This document shows positions 1 through 12,300 of a stretch of 64,000 nucleotides of DNA, piece after piece (positions within the stretch are counted from its first letter, which is position 1; each line of letters starts with the position of its first letter). Position numbers and translations under genes: made by a program. Origin of the DNA: Canna indica (taxonomy: Eukaryota > Streptophyta > Magnoliopsida > Zingiberales > Cannaceae); the NCBI GenBank assembly GCA_034359265.1, contig CP136891.1, positions 87,748,001 through 87,812,000 on the forward strand, given 5' to 3'. The notes below the pieces were generated by a model, which did not search any database, was not told where the DNA came from, and saw nothing but the letters and a program-made list of their open reading frames with translations.

Positions 1-807
1 TTTGTCTCTGCTCCAAGTGGCTACTCTTTGTAAGAGAATCATCTACAGATGTTCACAAGAATTAGAAAACCATTAAAAAACATGAACTTTCCAACACTTC
101 TCATCCAATTTACCACTTGTTGGAAGAGGTCCCTTTATTTTGCGTGTTCTTGGCTTCCATTTCCTGGAAAACAATCCCCCAAGATTTCCCAGAAGCTTTT
201 CACCTTGAATAAACGTACAAAACAAGTCAGAAATGACAACCTCTATTAAAACATAAGAGCTCACATATATAGGTTATACTGCACAGACACCCCCATATAA
301 TTAAACCTAATTAAATACGATATCATCAAGTTTCAGAATTGCTTAGCACCCCCTAAGGCCTATATAGACATTTTTAAAATATATGATGGAATGAAGAGCA
401 AAGTAAACAAAATGGAAGCATATCCAACTGACGTTATGCTTAACATAGCAATGAAATCAAGGGCAATTTTTTTTAAAAAAAAAGGATCATACCCTACTGA
501 GATCATGCTCAATATCTGCAACAATTTGATGAGTCCTAATAATCTGCTCGCCTCGCTTATGTAATTTGACAAGAGTTTTTTACGCATCTTTTCTAATTTC
601 CCCAGCGATTTTGAGACAGTCATTTACCATAGTTGTAGTCTCCTCAGCCTTGTATACCAATTCTTGCACAGGTTGGTCCTCAATACCCCCTGAATCACGA
701 AAGTCATTCTTGTATCTTGCTTTTGCTTTTGAAAATAGAGGACTCCTTCCACTCATTTTAGTCCAGAATAAAGATGAGAGAAATGCCAACTAGATGTCAA
801 ACCTGAT
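1..807 (-). pseudogene. SNAP33-like Qb+Qc SNARE, left copy (partial, broken)
   Basis: SNAP25-family SNAREs (plant SNAP33) bridge syntaxin and VAMP in plasma-membrane fusion and cytokinesis. Reading leftward, the Qb-half exon (about 807-493) encodes residues like YKNDFRDSGGIEDQPVQEL, then VYKAEETT and, further on, LVKLHKRGEQIIRTHQ, which match the family. The next exon (about 214-113) gives EKLLGNLGGLFSRKWKP, and a third exon begins at about 42 and runs off the left edge. Two lesions are visible. An in-frame TAA at 580-582 falls between IRKDA and KTLVKLH, where the family has an ordinary codon. The acceptor before the EKLLG exon reads CAA where the right copy reads CAG. Four residues normally before VYKAEE are also missing. 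I infer a pseudogene. The C-terminal Qc half lies outside the window. Confidence 0.72.
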
Positions 808-1142
808 ACATAGTAAAGAAAGCTTAGTTTATGTTGCACCATTAACAACTATAGAGAAATCTAAGACATAGACATGGGGAAAAAATTGAAGAGGCAATGA
901 CCATAAGACATAGACATGGGCAAGCAACTGAACTTCAGATAAGCCATCCATGGATATGAAGAAATTAACAAGTTGTTAATGTTATAACTTTTAGAAAAAA
1001 AATTGTTCAATGATATTGAAAAAAATTGATTTCCAAAGTAAAATTTCAATTCAAACAAACAGATATGAATTCTGACAATTTTGACAAAGATCATGGAAAA
1101 GGAATGTACTAATAGTTGAATAACAATGAACAACGAATCCTC
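1..1142. repeat. Tandem segmental duplication, left copy
   Basis: Positions 1-1142 are nearly identical to about 2389-3655, with a period of 2388 bp at the left end. The right copy lacks left-copy 547-852 and has gained a 443-bp insertion. The duplication presumably continues left of the window edge. Confidence 0.88.
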
Positions 1143-1783
1143 AAAAAAATATAATGAGAATGGAAAAAAACTGTAATACAAATGAGACATGCAAAAAGAG
1201 GAATATGATACATATGACAAAACTGTCTCTATAAAAGAAAATACAACATATGGTGAAAGTCTTCGTGGTGCTGCTGCTTCATGTTGGAGTGTAGTTGGTG
1301 CAGTGAAAAATGGGGTACTCCACATATACGTATAGGCATAGACATAGGCAAATTAGATCTAAATATCATGCTATTAGATTTGGCATGTCTAGCATAATTA
1401 TGTTGGTAAGGACTTTTCCACCCACTAAGCAAATAACTACTGGTTTATATGCACTTTTCCAATTTCCATTATAACTAGAGTTGGTGTTGTGGCGATCAAT
1501 GCAACACTCAAAATGCAGTGGATGATTTGCTTTATTCCAGACTCCTCAAGAAATAGAATGTAATGTTTATCTGGCTCAAATTCAGAACTGGGAATAAATC
1601 ACTTCTTGAGTGCACAAACATTCTCAGTGTATTCAATTTAAAAGAAAAATCAGTTCCACATGAGTTTTCAAACATGACTGCCGGTTTCCCATTTAACCGG
1701 TCCCGAAAAAGACTAAATCAATCATTCCAATTACTGTTTAGGAATATAAGCAAGAACATTTTAGGAATATGGCATCGAAAATT

Positions 1784-2934
1784 TAAGCTCCATTGACTCC
1801 CTCCATAACTTTCTGACTGCAACTCCCAAAAAAAAAGGAAAGGAAGGTTATGCAGTATATAACAATTTTGTAACAACAGCGCATCCATGGGAACCTTTTT
1901 CTTGGAAGCAATTGTCTTGCTCGAACATTTGCTTCCTTAACTCCCTCGCGCATCTGATCGATGTCATGCCCCATATGACTCAAAGCAACATTCTGACTGC
2001 AACTCCAAAAAAAAAGAGGGAAAAAAAGTTAAGCACTATATAACAATGTTGTATCAAATCTTATAACATAAATACGACACATATCAAATTTCAACACTAA
2101 ACAAAATTAACAAGTAAAACTACCTCTCAATCTTAGAACCCATGTCCAATGCCATAATTTTCAGCTCGCTCAGATCGGAAAGGGCGTCATCTTGCTTTGC
2201 CTTCTCATTCTGATGGAATAATCAACAAAACACATATATTACATTAATTAGAAAAATATATATTACACTCACTGTAAGTAGAAAAAAAAATATTACACGC
2301 ATTGATCAGACATTTACCTTGACTTTCTCAAGTGCAGATAGAGAATGTCGAGAACCTGACCGAGGCAGAGGAGCTTCTAATCCCAAGCTTTGTCTCTGCT
2401 CCAAGTGGCTACTCTTTGTAAGAGAATCATCTACAGATGTTCACAAGAATTAGAAAACCATTAAAAAACATGAACTTTCCAACACTTCTCATCCAATTTA
2501 CCACTTGTTGGAAGAGGTCCCTTTATTTTGCGTGTTCTTGGCTTCCATTTCCTGGAAAACAATCCCCCAAGACTTCCCAGAAGCTTTTCACCCTGAATAA
2601 ACGTATAAAACAAGTCAGAAATGACAACCTCTATTAAAACATAAGAGCTCACATATATAGGTTAAACTGCACCGACACCCCCATATAATTAAACCTAATT
2701 AAATACGATATCATAAGTTTCGGAATTGCTTAGCACCCCCTAAGACCTATATAGACATTTTCAAAATATAGGATGGAATGAAGAGCAAAGTAAACAAAAT
2801 GGAAGCATATCCAACTGACGTTATGCTTAACATAGCAATGAAATCAAGAGCAATTTTTTAAAAAAATATAGGATCATACCCTACTGAGATCAAACTCAAT
2901 ATTTGCAACAGTTTGATGAGTCCTAATAATCTGC
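1784..2934 (-). pseudogene. SNAP33-like Qb+Qc SNARE, right copy (N-terminal exon deleted)
   Basis: Same family as the left copy. Exons read leftward: a remnant of the Qb exon (2934 to about 2881, IIRTHQTVANIEFDLSR), then 2592-2502 (GEKLLGSLGGLFSRKWK), 2430-2318 (HLEQRQSLGLEAPLP, ending ALEKVK), 2209-2124 (NEKAKQDDALSDLSELK) and 1996 to about 1890 (SHMGHDIDQMREGVKEA, ending ARQLL). These join in phase, and the Qc helix (DDALSDLSELKIMALDMGSK) is open. Relative to the left copy, about 305 bp are missing at the Qb exon (left-copy 547-852), which removes the N-terminal half including the YKNDFRDSGG block. A hAT MITE sits just upstream at 3043-3485. No start codon or N-terminal exon is visible, so I call it a pseudogene. 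A transcript starting from the GC-rich block near 5.1 kb remains possible. Confidence 0.7.
1806..2062. repeat. Short direct repeat near the SNARE Qc exon
   Basis: About 75 bp at 1806-1880 (TTCTGACTGCAACTCCC, an A-run, then TATATAACAATTTTGT) recurs at 1986-2062 in diverged form. The right unit contains the splice acceptor of the last Qc exon, so the acceptor region itself has been duplicated. Confidence 0.55.
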
Positions 2935-3655
2935 TATAGAGAAATCTAAGACATAGACATGGGGAAAAAATTGAAGAGGCAATGACCATAAGACATAGAC
3001 ATGGGCAAACAACTGAACTTCAGATAAGCCATCTATGGATATTAGGGTTGTCCAGTATTCGGTTCAACCTGAACTGAACTGAAAAATGGAACCTAATTTT
3101 TCGGTTCGGTTCGGTTCGGTTTCAACCGTTGTTGGTTCGATACTTTGACCTGAACCAAACCGATTTCGGTTTGGATTCGGTTCCCGAAATTCGGAAACCG
3201 ACCCGAACCGAAAACCGAATTAATTAAAAAATAATATATTTTTTAAAATTTTTAATATAAATAAGTAAATGGGTATTATAAAATAATTTTTAATTTTTAA
3301 CCGAATTAATTAAAATTTTGGTTTTCGGGTTGAAAACCGAATCGAACCGAATAATTTCGGTTCGGGTTAGATCGGTTTAGGTACAGTTCGGTTCGGGTTC
3401 AGGTTGGAATTCGGGTATAAAAAAAATTTCGGTTTGATGAATTTCGGTTCAGTTCGATTCGGGTTGAACCGACTGGACAGCCCTATTGGATATGAAGAAA
3501 TAACAAGTTGTTCAATGTTATAATTTTCAAAAAAAAATGTTCAATGATATTGAAAAAAATTGATTTCCTAAGTAGAATTCCAATTCAAACAAACAGTTAA
3601 TGGATTCAGACAATTTTCACAAATGTCATGGAAAAGGAATGAATAGCGAATCCTA
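2389..3655. repeat. Tandem segmental duplication, right copy
   Basis: Right partner of the duplication. It carries the deletion junction at about 2934, where the Qb exon runs straight into sequence matching left-copy 852, and the hAT insertion at 3043-3485. Homology fades at about 3655. Confidence 0.88.
3043..3485. mobile_element. hAT-type MITE rich in TTCGG
   Basis: Terminal inverted repeats read TAGGGTTGTCCAGT on the left and TAGGGCTGTCCAGT from the right, both followed within a few bases by CGGTTCAACC. The flanks are ATGGATAT (3035-3042) and TTGGATAT (3486-3493), an 8-bp target-site duplication with one mismatch. The empty site survives in the left copy at about 945-955 as ATGGATATGAAG. 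The interior is made of GGTTCGG/CCGAACC repeats around an AT-rich core. No coding capacity is seen, so it is non-autonomous. Confidence 0.85.
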
Positions 3656-5040
3656 TCAATCTATCTTACCAAAATGAAGGAACCAAATAGGAAGGACAAA
3701 CAAGTAGTAATTTAGATTCTATCGAAGAAGTATGTTTTTTTAAAAAAAATAGAAAAATATAAATTCCTGTTTACAATCTTTTTTCAATTATAACTAACAC
3801 CAAATGACAACATAGCATAAACATATAGCAAGATAACTTCTGATTGTAGAGAGGGTGCGGAAAGCAATTAATCACAAAAAGTTTCCAACTAAAACTTTTC
3901 AATAGACGTATTAGAATGTGAAGTAAGCCTTAGCCTGTAGTTCCTTAGCAGGTACACACGCAGAAGAATTGAGCTGAAGCAAGAAAGAAGCCTTGAAATA
4001 ATTAAGCTTTATTTTTATATAAAGCTTAGCAGCATGTTATTCCAGATCAAGTCGTGGAGAGATACAATCATACAAGCCATGCAAGGCAATATATCAATAG
4101 TGATATTCCAAAGATACCAAAGCTCCAAATTGAAAAAAGATTATTATAAGTTGATATAACATTGGAATCCAAAATCATCCTTGATGAAACAAATCTGAAA
4201 TCCTGGCTTGATTCACAAAGTACTATTGTTGTACTCACCTAAAAATGGTTAGTTTCAGCAAATAGACACATATTAAAACTAGTTTTGTTTTTCTTGTCAA
4301 AGTTATCTACAGACTAATCACCAAATAGCTTCAGAGAAAAAGTTATGGTCGGCCTTGGGATGTCAATCCCTGAAAGAGGTTTCCTGCTACTGGAGAAAAA
4401 ATGCACTCAAAGAACAAATGCTCAGTTTTCCCAGGCAAGTAAACAACATTAAGTAGCCAAAGTACCTTTTGATTGAAATCTATCCTGTTCAGAGAGTCTA
4501 TTATGCAGAGCTAATCATAAAATAATTGCAAAGTTTGGAACCATATTTTGAAATCAGAAAGTGTATACTGCGAAGCTTTATTCAGCCTAAGGAGGAACCT
4601 TAGTTAAACTTATGGAAATACCACATGAAGAATCAAAGACAATATTTTATATGTAAAGCTAACAAATGAAAAGAAGTTTTCGAAATTCCTCCCACGATAG
4701 CCACAGATAACTCAATGCAAAAAATACCATTCTAACATGCCAAATAAATACACGACCAAAATTTTTCCTCCCATCTTATCAAATTTCCTCGCAATCAACA
4801 AGCAAAAAAACAGAGTCATGCAGAACTCACCAAAATCACCAGCAAGAAATATCATGGCAATCAAGGGAGACCCAAATCAAACAGTCCAATAAGGAAAAGC
4901 TAAGCTGCTACAAGTACAAATCAGGCAAGCCAAGCAGTAGATCGAGAACCAGTTCATTTTCGGGAAAAAGCAAAATTCCAGGTATCTAAGAAATCAAAGT
5001 AAATGAAACCATTCATGACGACAGGCGGGTTTCGGCGGCC

Positions 5041-5072
<32 letters not shown>

Positions 5073-6197
5073 GGTGAGGGGCGGCGCAGGCGGGCGACAG
5101 CAGGAGGGCGAGTGAGCAGGGAAGAAAAGAAATGATTGGGCGCGCGGGCTAAGTAATTTTGAACCCTGACGGGTAATGCGGGTGTAGTTTCGATTTACTC
5201 ATTGTACGAAACTTCGACCAAGTCTTAATCTATCAACAAATTGAACTTACGCTCATGCGCCCTTCTAAGCTGCCAAGTGGACGGAGTAGCTTTGATTTAG
5301 TCATACATCTCGTTGGCCCACATAATATACGGTTGTGATTTATTTGGCTAAAAAAATTAATTTTTCTTTTCCTAGATTCGATAACTAGCAGTTAATTGAT
5401 CATCTAAGCGTGGGCCCCCGTCAATTCAGATCCGTAAGAAATCACATCGCCGCCGTGTACTTTTCAGGGCGATCCAGTTCGAGTGACAGCAGCCGCGGAG
5501 AATTAATGGCCGAGAATATGCTCGCGCTCAGTTGTGGCTCAAGAGACCCGATAAGGGAAGAAAGAGGTTGACGCTTGGCGCATATGGAAGCTTGCAATTT
5601 GTACTTACGCTTTTGGACGAAATCTTGGTGGGGATCTCATGCCGCGGAAAAGAACAACGTGGAAAGGAAAAACATCACTGACATATTTTTGTAGCGTTCC
5701 GTGCTCTCGTGTAAAGCGTACAAGACGCATTGCAAAAAAGGACACTTTAGTGGGTCCGATGCAGACGCATGTGGCCTCTCCCCCCACCGTTCATAAAATG
5801 GAGCTCGCTCACTCTCTCTTGGAACGGCCCAAGTGGTATGAAATGATTAAAATATATATAAGTACGGGGAGGAAACTGGAAAGTGCCTTTTTTTTTATGC
5901 CGAAGAAGTAAAAGAGAAGGTAGCGTCTGACAATTAGCAAAAATTAGCAATCCCGGTGCGCAAAAAGAGTACTTTTTATGATTATATCTTAAATTTTATG
6001 GTTACTTATTATACAGATTAAACAAATTAAATTAAAGATAAGGATAATTTGAGAAGATTTTCTAAAAATAGACAAAATTTTGACGTCATTAAATAGGTGA
6101 AAGAACACTTATCCTCACGGCACGATCGCACGGACCCAGAAACGAAGAAAAGGTCCCGGACGGTGAAGCTAAGCAAATCTCACCGCCGCTCCAAAGA
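3656..6197. other. Intergenic region between SNARE relics and PHO1
   Basis: No convincing gene is seen. A GC-rich block lies at about 5015-5150 with a (GA)n tract at 5041-5067. On the minus strand this resembles a CT-rich 5'UTR or promoter of a gene running left, and may be the old first exon of the SNARE gene. The short reading frames at 5.6-6.5 kb overlap on both strands, show no family match, and look like chance. Confidence 0.5.
5041..5067. repeat. (GA)n microsatellite
   Basis: An uninterrupted AG dinucleotide run of 27 bases at the edge of a GC-rich block. Confidence 0.9.
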
Positions 6198-6225
6198 AGC
6201 ACGGATTAAATGTGAGCTCGTAACA

Positions 6226-6397
6226 CTATATATAAAGTCGCACGAAATTGAAGCCTTAAACTTCCCCGTTCTCGTTATAAAGCACACACAAAGAGGCGAT
6301 AAGAGGAGATATTTTCCTCCTCCTCTCCCCCCCCCCTCACTAACTTGTCCTCCTCCCTCGTTCTTCTCGGGAAGAGCGGGTAGCCTCGATAGCCGAG
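6226..6397 (+). promoter_or_regulatory. PHO1 core promoter and CT-rich leader
   Basis: A TATA box (CTATATATAAAG, 6226-6237) lies 161 bp before the chosen ATG. It is followed by a pyrimidine-rich leader at 6314-6363 (CCTCCTCCTCTCCCC). The spacing suits transcription starting near 6265, though no start site can be proven from sequence. Confidence 0.6.
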
Positions 6398-9300
6398 ATG
6401 GCATCATCTCAGATCCCAACTCGGTGCTCAGCATTCTCCGGCCTAGGATCCACTCCGAGGTCGCCGTTCCTCCGACCTTCGACGAGCATCGCCATGCCGG
6501 GAGTCTTCCTCCGCAGCATTGCAAGGAGGTGCCGCGGCTGCCGCAGCCGCAGAGCTCTCTCCGTCAGGAGCGTCGCCAGCGACCGGGAAGTCGAGGAGTC
6601 GGTCGCGGAAGGCGGTAAAATTTTCCGTCGGCTCTGTGATTTTATTGGAATTTGACTTTTCTTGCGTTGGATCATTCCTTCTCTTTACTAGAGCACTTAG
6701 CAGCTACATTGTATAACTTTTTTAATTGATTTATGGAGTACTGAAAATCACACCATGTTGAGTAGATTTTCAGTGAAAAGTTTGAAAAGCAAATAAAATT
6801 AAGTAGTCCTTATATTTTATTCCTAACCTATAACCTTCAGAAATAAAACCTCTTTTTGCTTTTTGTATACTAGTTTGTTTGTTTGATGGGTGATCCCTGC
6901 TAAAGAGTGCCAAATATTCTAGATGCTTCTATGTTTCAAAGTTCATTTTGGAAAGCCAACTTAATTATTAACTCAGAAAAGATAGATTCAAAAACTCAAA
7001 AATGAGTATTTGAAATGAATTTAGTGTTAAAAGTTTAATAGAAAATAGATGAAGGGCAGAAGGAATTAAGGCTAGAAGAAGACATCTAAAATGTTGATCA
7101 TATCACAAAGATTTGGCCCAAGATATACAGTCGTTAGCCAACTAGTCCAAAAAGATAACATTGAAAGATATTTTACTACATCATTTACAGTAATCAAGGA
7201 TTTAAGAGAAAAAGAAGATTGAGCAATCTAAATCAGAGGCAGAGTATACCTGTGCAATTCAATGTTTGTGAATTGACAATTGGTTTGCAAATTGTAAACA
7301 AGATGAGAAGAAAGTAGGAAGTTCACATGATTGGTTGACATGCTATTAGTTGTTTGGGTCATTGTTGATGATCTTCAAGGAGAAAGGATATTGAACTATA
7401 AGAACTCAAGTCAGATGATTGGTTGTCATGGTATTAGTTGTTTGGGTCTTTGTCTGAAAAGATAACAACGAAAGAGAGACTACATCATTTACAGTAATCA
7501 AGCATTCAAGAGAAAATATATTGATAATACAGTTCTTGAGCAATCTAAATCAGAGACAGAGTGTACTGGTGCAATTCAATGCTTTGTGAATTAATAATTG
7601 GTTTCCAAATAGTAAACAAGATACGAAGAAAGTAGGAAATTCAGATGATTGGTTGACATGGTATTAGTTGTTCGGGTCACTGTTGATGATCTTCAAGGAG
7701 AAAGAATATTGAACTAAAAAAACTCAGTCAAATGCCATAACGTGGATTTTATAGAAGTTCAGTTGTTAGTAACTTTGCCTTGTTGACGTGAGCCTTTGAT
7801 TGATCTGGAGTAGGTTATTTGCTTTGACATTCAATTTATGGTGTGTTCTTTTGGTTGGTCTAGAACATTCCTTATTAACTATTTGTGGAATCTAGTTGAT
7901 AATTCCTGATTAAATTTGGCTGGAGCTTATGCTTTAAACAAATTAAAACATGGCATACTGGGTTGTATGATTGTTTTCCTCTTATCCAATAGATCTTGGT
8001 TCTATAAAAGTTCTTAATAAATGACATGAAATATCTAATATTAAACAATATATTTTCTGTATAAAATCAAAAGACCAACATTTAATAAAGGAAAATTGTT
8101 GTCAATAATTATCATTTTAAACATCAAGCGAGCTATGGCCTAGCATTGTTATTTCATTTTTACCTTGTAGCTGGTTGTCAAATGTGCTACTGTTGATTAA
8201 TTGTTTAAACCACTAGAATATGCCATATGGCTATTCGCCTATAGGGGTTGGTTCTTCCATCATTTTAAAACAGAATTTTTACTTAAACTTATTATTCTTA
8301 AGTTCCCCACAACTTGTAGTTTGCCTTCTGTTTTCTCCTTGTCTTTCTAGTTCTAATTTAAGATTTTTGTTTTACATGAACTTTCCAAACTGTGTATTTT
8401 CTAGGTGTTCCCTCTACACTGAATTCTCCAGCATATGATGCCTCCACTATTGCATCAAGTATAAAGTACCATGCAGAGTTCACACCCTCATTCTCTCCCG
8501 AAAATTTTGAACTACCCAAAGCTTACTTTGCTACTGCTGAAAGTGTTCGTGATACCCTAATAATAAACTGGAATGCCACTTATGACTTCTACGATAAGAT
8601 GAACAAGAAACAGGCTTACTATCTCTCCATGGAATTTCTGCAGGTTCAACAATTTTCTTCTAATAAATTCATGTCAACTGAAAATCATATGTATGCATTA
8701 TTTATTTATTTTTTATATCTCATCCTCAACTGTAGGGAAGGGCACTTTTAAATGCAATTGGAAATCTAGAGCTTACTGGAGAATATGCTGATGCTCTGAG
8801 GCACCTTGGTCACAATCTTGAGAATGTTGCTGAGCAGGTAAGATAAATTTCTATATACATCTGAAGTTCCATAAATAGATTTTCATAGGTCAAATAAGTC
8901 TTATAGTTTTCTGCAGATTAAATCCTATATCTTCTCATTAGTTTGATAATTGGCTGATAGTACTTCGCTATTAGTTTTTGATGCCATCATAGACTCATCA
9001 TGAATGTGTCTCATCTTTTGCAACTACATGCTGCAACTGGCATACTGCTTGATTTAATTATTATATGCAGGAACCAGATGCTGCTCTTGGAAATGGTGGT
9101 CTGGGAAGATTAGCTTCATGCTTTTTGGATTCGTTGGCAACATTAAACTATCCAGCTTGGGGGTATGGGCTTCGTTACAGATATGGTTTGTTCAAACAGA
9201 ATATCACAAAAGATGGTCAGGAAGAAGTTGCGGAAAATTGGCTTGAGGTGTGTCTCCTACAAACTTTCAATTATTGCAAAGATTTTTTTTTTTTCTCCTT

Positions 9301-12300
9301 TTCCTTGGTTATTCTAATTAATATCATCTATCAACTATTTTTGTTGTTAGAATCATGGTTTAAAATCTCGGTACCGGTACCGGTATATACCGGTACCATA
9401 CCGTACCGACACACGGTACGGACCGGTATGAAAATGCATACCGGCCGGGTTTGTTTTTTTTTTTTTTTCGTGACATACCACCATATACCGCCCATACCGG
9501 GCGGTATACCGCCATATACCGCCCGGTATACACAGTATACCCGGTTTTTTCAAATACCGGGTATATCGTATACCGGAAATCTAAAATACCGGTAAATACC
9601 GGACTTACCGTACCGTTTCGGTCGAGATTTTAAACCTTAGTTAGAATAAATAACTTTATTTTTGTCAGGTATAGTTTTGTTCAAGAATTTTAGTGGTTTT
9701 CCTTAAATAAAGCATTCTTGTTGCAGATGGGAAACCCCTGGGAGATTGTGCGGAATGATGTATCTTACCCGGTAAAATTTTATGGCAAAGTGGTCATTGG
9801 TTCAGATGGAAAGAAGCATTGGATTGGTGGAGAAAATATAAAAGCGGTTGCCTACGATGTACCAATTCCTGGATATAAGACAAGAAGCACAATCAACTTG
9901 CGTCTGTGGTCAACAAAAGTACCATCGAAAGATTTTGATTTGGAAGCCTTCAATACTGGACAACATACCAAAGCGTCTGAAGCGCAGACAAATGCTGAAA
10001 AGGTTTTGTTGCTTAAAACTATTTACTAAGATAAGAAATGGTTTTCTCTAGCAGTTTTGTGATTCATTATTTTAGACTTTTATTAAGTTTCCTGAAGGTT
10101 ATGAGATTATACAATACTCATGAAATGCATCAAATGAACCATGGTTTAATTATATGTTTCTATCAAAATATATTAACTTTAAGTCCTTAAATAAATTATT
10201 TTGTTCATTATAAAAAAATGCTTTCCATATACTTTAGTAAAAAGTTTCTTTTAGATCCTGGATTGCTTATGTTTTTTTCCTCCACCTATATCCTTAATTT
10301 CTTCAATAGCTGATTTTAAAATTTAACAATAAAATAATTGACCTGCTTTCTAAAGGGTGAAAATATTTTGATTATGTCTTCCCTTATACAGCCCCAAAGG
10401 ATTTCATAGAATTAGTATGCTTAATTTTGATTAATGATTGTCTAACCCTGGGCATGCGTAAATAAGATTCAAGTTTTTTAAAGGACAATCACCTGCCAGG
10501 GATTTTCACTAAGTAACAACTTTGGTTGCGTGAAACAATAGTTGTGTCAAAGGTCCACATGCTTTTGCTGCATACTTTTTGCCCAAATCATATCTAAGGG
10601 CGTCTTAGTCAAATCTGTCATATGTTCCTATGTGATTCTTTTAAAAATAAATTTTACTTGACTAATTAATGGTTTAATTCTTACTGATGGTGGTTGCATA
10701 AAGTTGACTATTTTTACGAACAAATATAAATTGATATAAGTAAAGAACTAGCTTAAGTTGATCAATGTAAATCTATGAGCTGTACCTTTTACTTATTTAT
10801 GATTCCCTCATTGCAGATATGCTACATATTGTATCCTGGAGATGAGTCTATGGAGGGAAAAATTCTTCGGTTGAAGCAACAATATACACTTTGTTCAGCA
10901 TCTCTTCAAGATATTATTGCACGCTTTGAGAGAAGATCTGGATGTTCTGTTAACTGGGACGAATTTCCCACCAAGGTCGCAGTCCAAATGAATGATACTC
11001 ACCCTACACTATGCATTCCAGAGTTAATGAGGATATTGATTGATGTGAAGGGTTTGAATTGGAATCAGGCCTGGGAAATCACTCAGAGGTATTTGTCTGT
11101 CTCAACATTCAACACTGATACTTTTCATGTCTTAACTTATTTAATTTATTCAAAAAACATAATTACTACTGCCAATAAAACTTCAGCAAATATATAGTAC
11201 TGGATGCTTGAGTACTTTATTGCATGATTGATATCTGGGAATGATGGTACTGTCATGACAATTTGAATTGGAACAAAAAATTATTCTTGTTGTGAAACAA
11301 CTTCATTCTGCTGTGCAGCCTGACCAAAAGTTAATTGATATGTGCTGAAGTTTGAACACCAACTCATGCAGGGACCAAGTTTCATTTGGGTTTAAACTGA
11401 TCATGTAATACCCCGGTTTAGTCCCACATTGGAAGTACGTTGGATGTGATGTTGGCTTATAAGGCTTGATGGGTGTGCTATCATCAACTTCAGCTTAAGC
11501 ATTTTAATTAGGCCAATAGGTTGGCCTATGAAATTGGTGGGTCAGTTATCCCATCAAGCGAGGGTCGTAACAAATGGTATCAGAGCAAGACCTAGTTCTA
11601 GGCATGGTGAGGGAACCAATGTGAGAAAGGGCTGCCCAGGTGATGGGGTGGAGCCGCTACTAGGCTAGGCCTCACATGCCGCCGACTTGGGTGTGATTCT
11701 GAGTTATGTGTTAGACTCGAGTTGGGTCTTGACGAGGACGTCAAGACATAAGTGGGGGAGATTGTAATACCCCGGTTTAGTCCCAGATCGGGAGTATGTT
11801 GGATGTGGTATTGATTTATAAGGCTTGATGGGCGTGCTACCATCAACTTCAGCTTAAGCATTTTAATTAGGCCAATAGGTTGGTCTATGAATTTGATGAG
11901 TCAATTATCCCATCGAGCGGGTCGTAACAGATCAGGCACATTGGATACCTTGTAATTCTACTATGTTATCTAGTACTCTAGTACATGGTTTCAAATCTCG
12001 CGGTATACCGGGCGGTAAGCTCGGTATTTACCGGTTTTTGAAAAAACCGGTATACGAGATGCCCGGTATGGGTAAATACCGGGCATCTCGGTAAATACCG
12101 CCCGGTATGTCCGGTATTTATGAAATACCGGGCGGTATTTGCTATCATACCGGGCTATACCGCCCGGTATGATATTTTGCACTGTAGCAAAATTTGTATA
12201 CTTTAGGAATACCGATAAATACCGATAAATACCGATAAATACCGATAAATACCGATAAATACCGCCCGGTATACCGATAAATACCGCCCGGTATTTGCTA

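Noticed and set aside
861..1325. 154-codon minus frame near the SNARE relic
   Set aside because: Phe/Ser-rich with no family match, and it lies in duplicated non-coding sequence; the other copy does not keep it open.
6097..6618. 173-codon plus frame overlapping PHO1 exon 1
   Set aside because: Its start lies upstream of the TATA box and it is out of frame with the transit peptide and the next exon; low-complexity Pro/Ser content.
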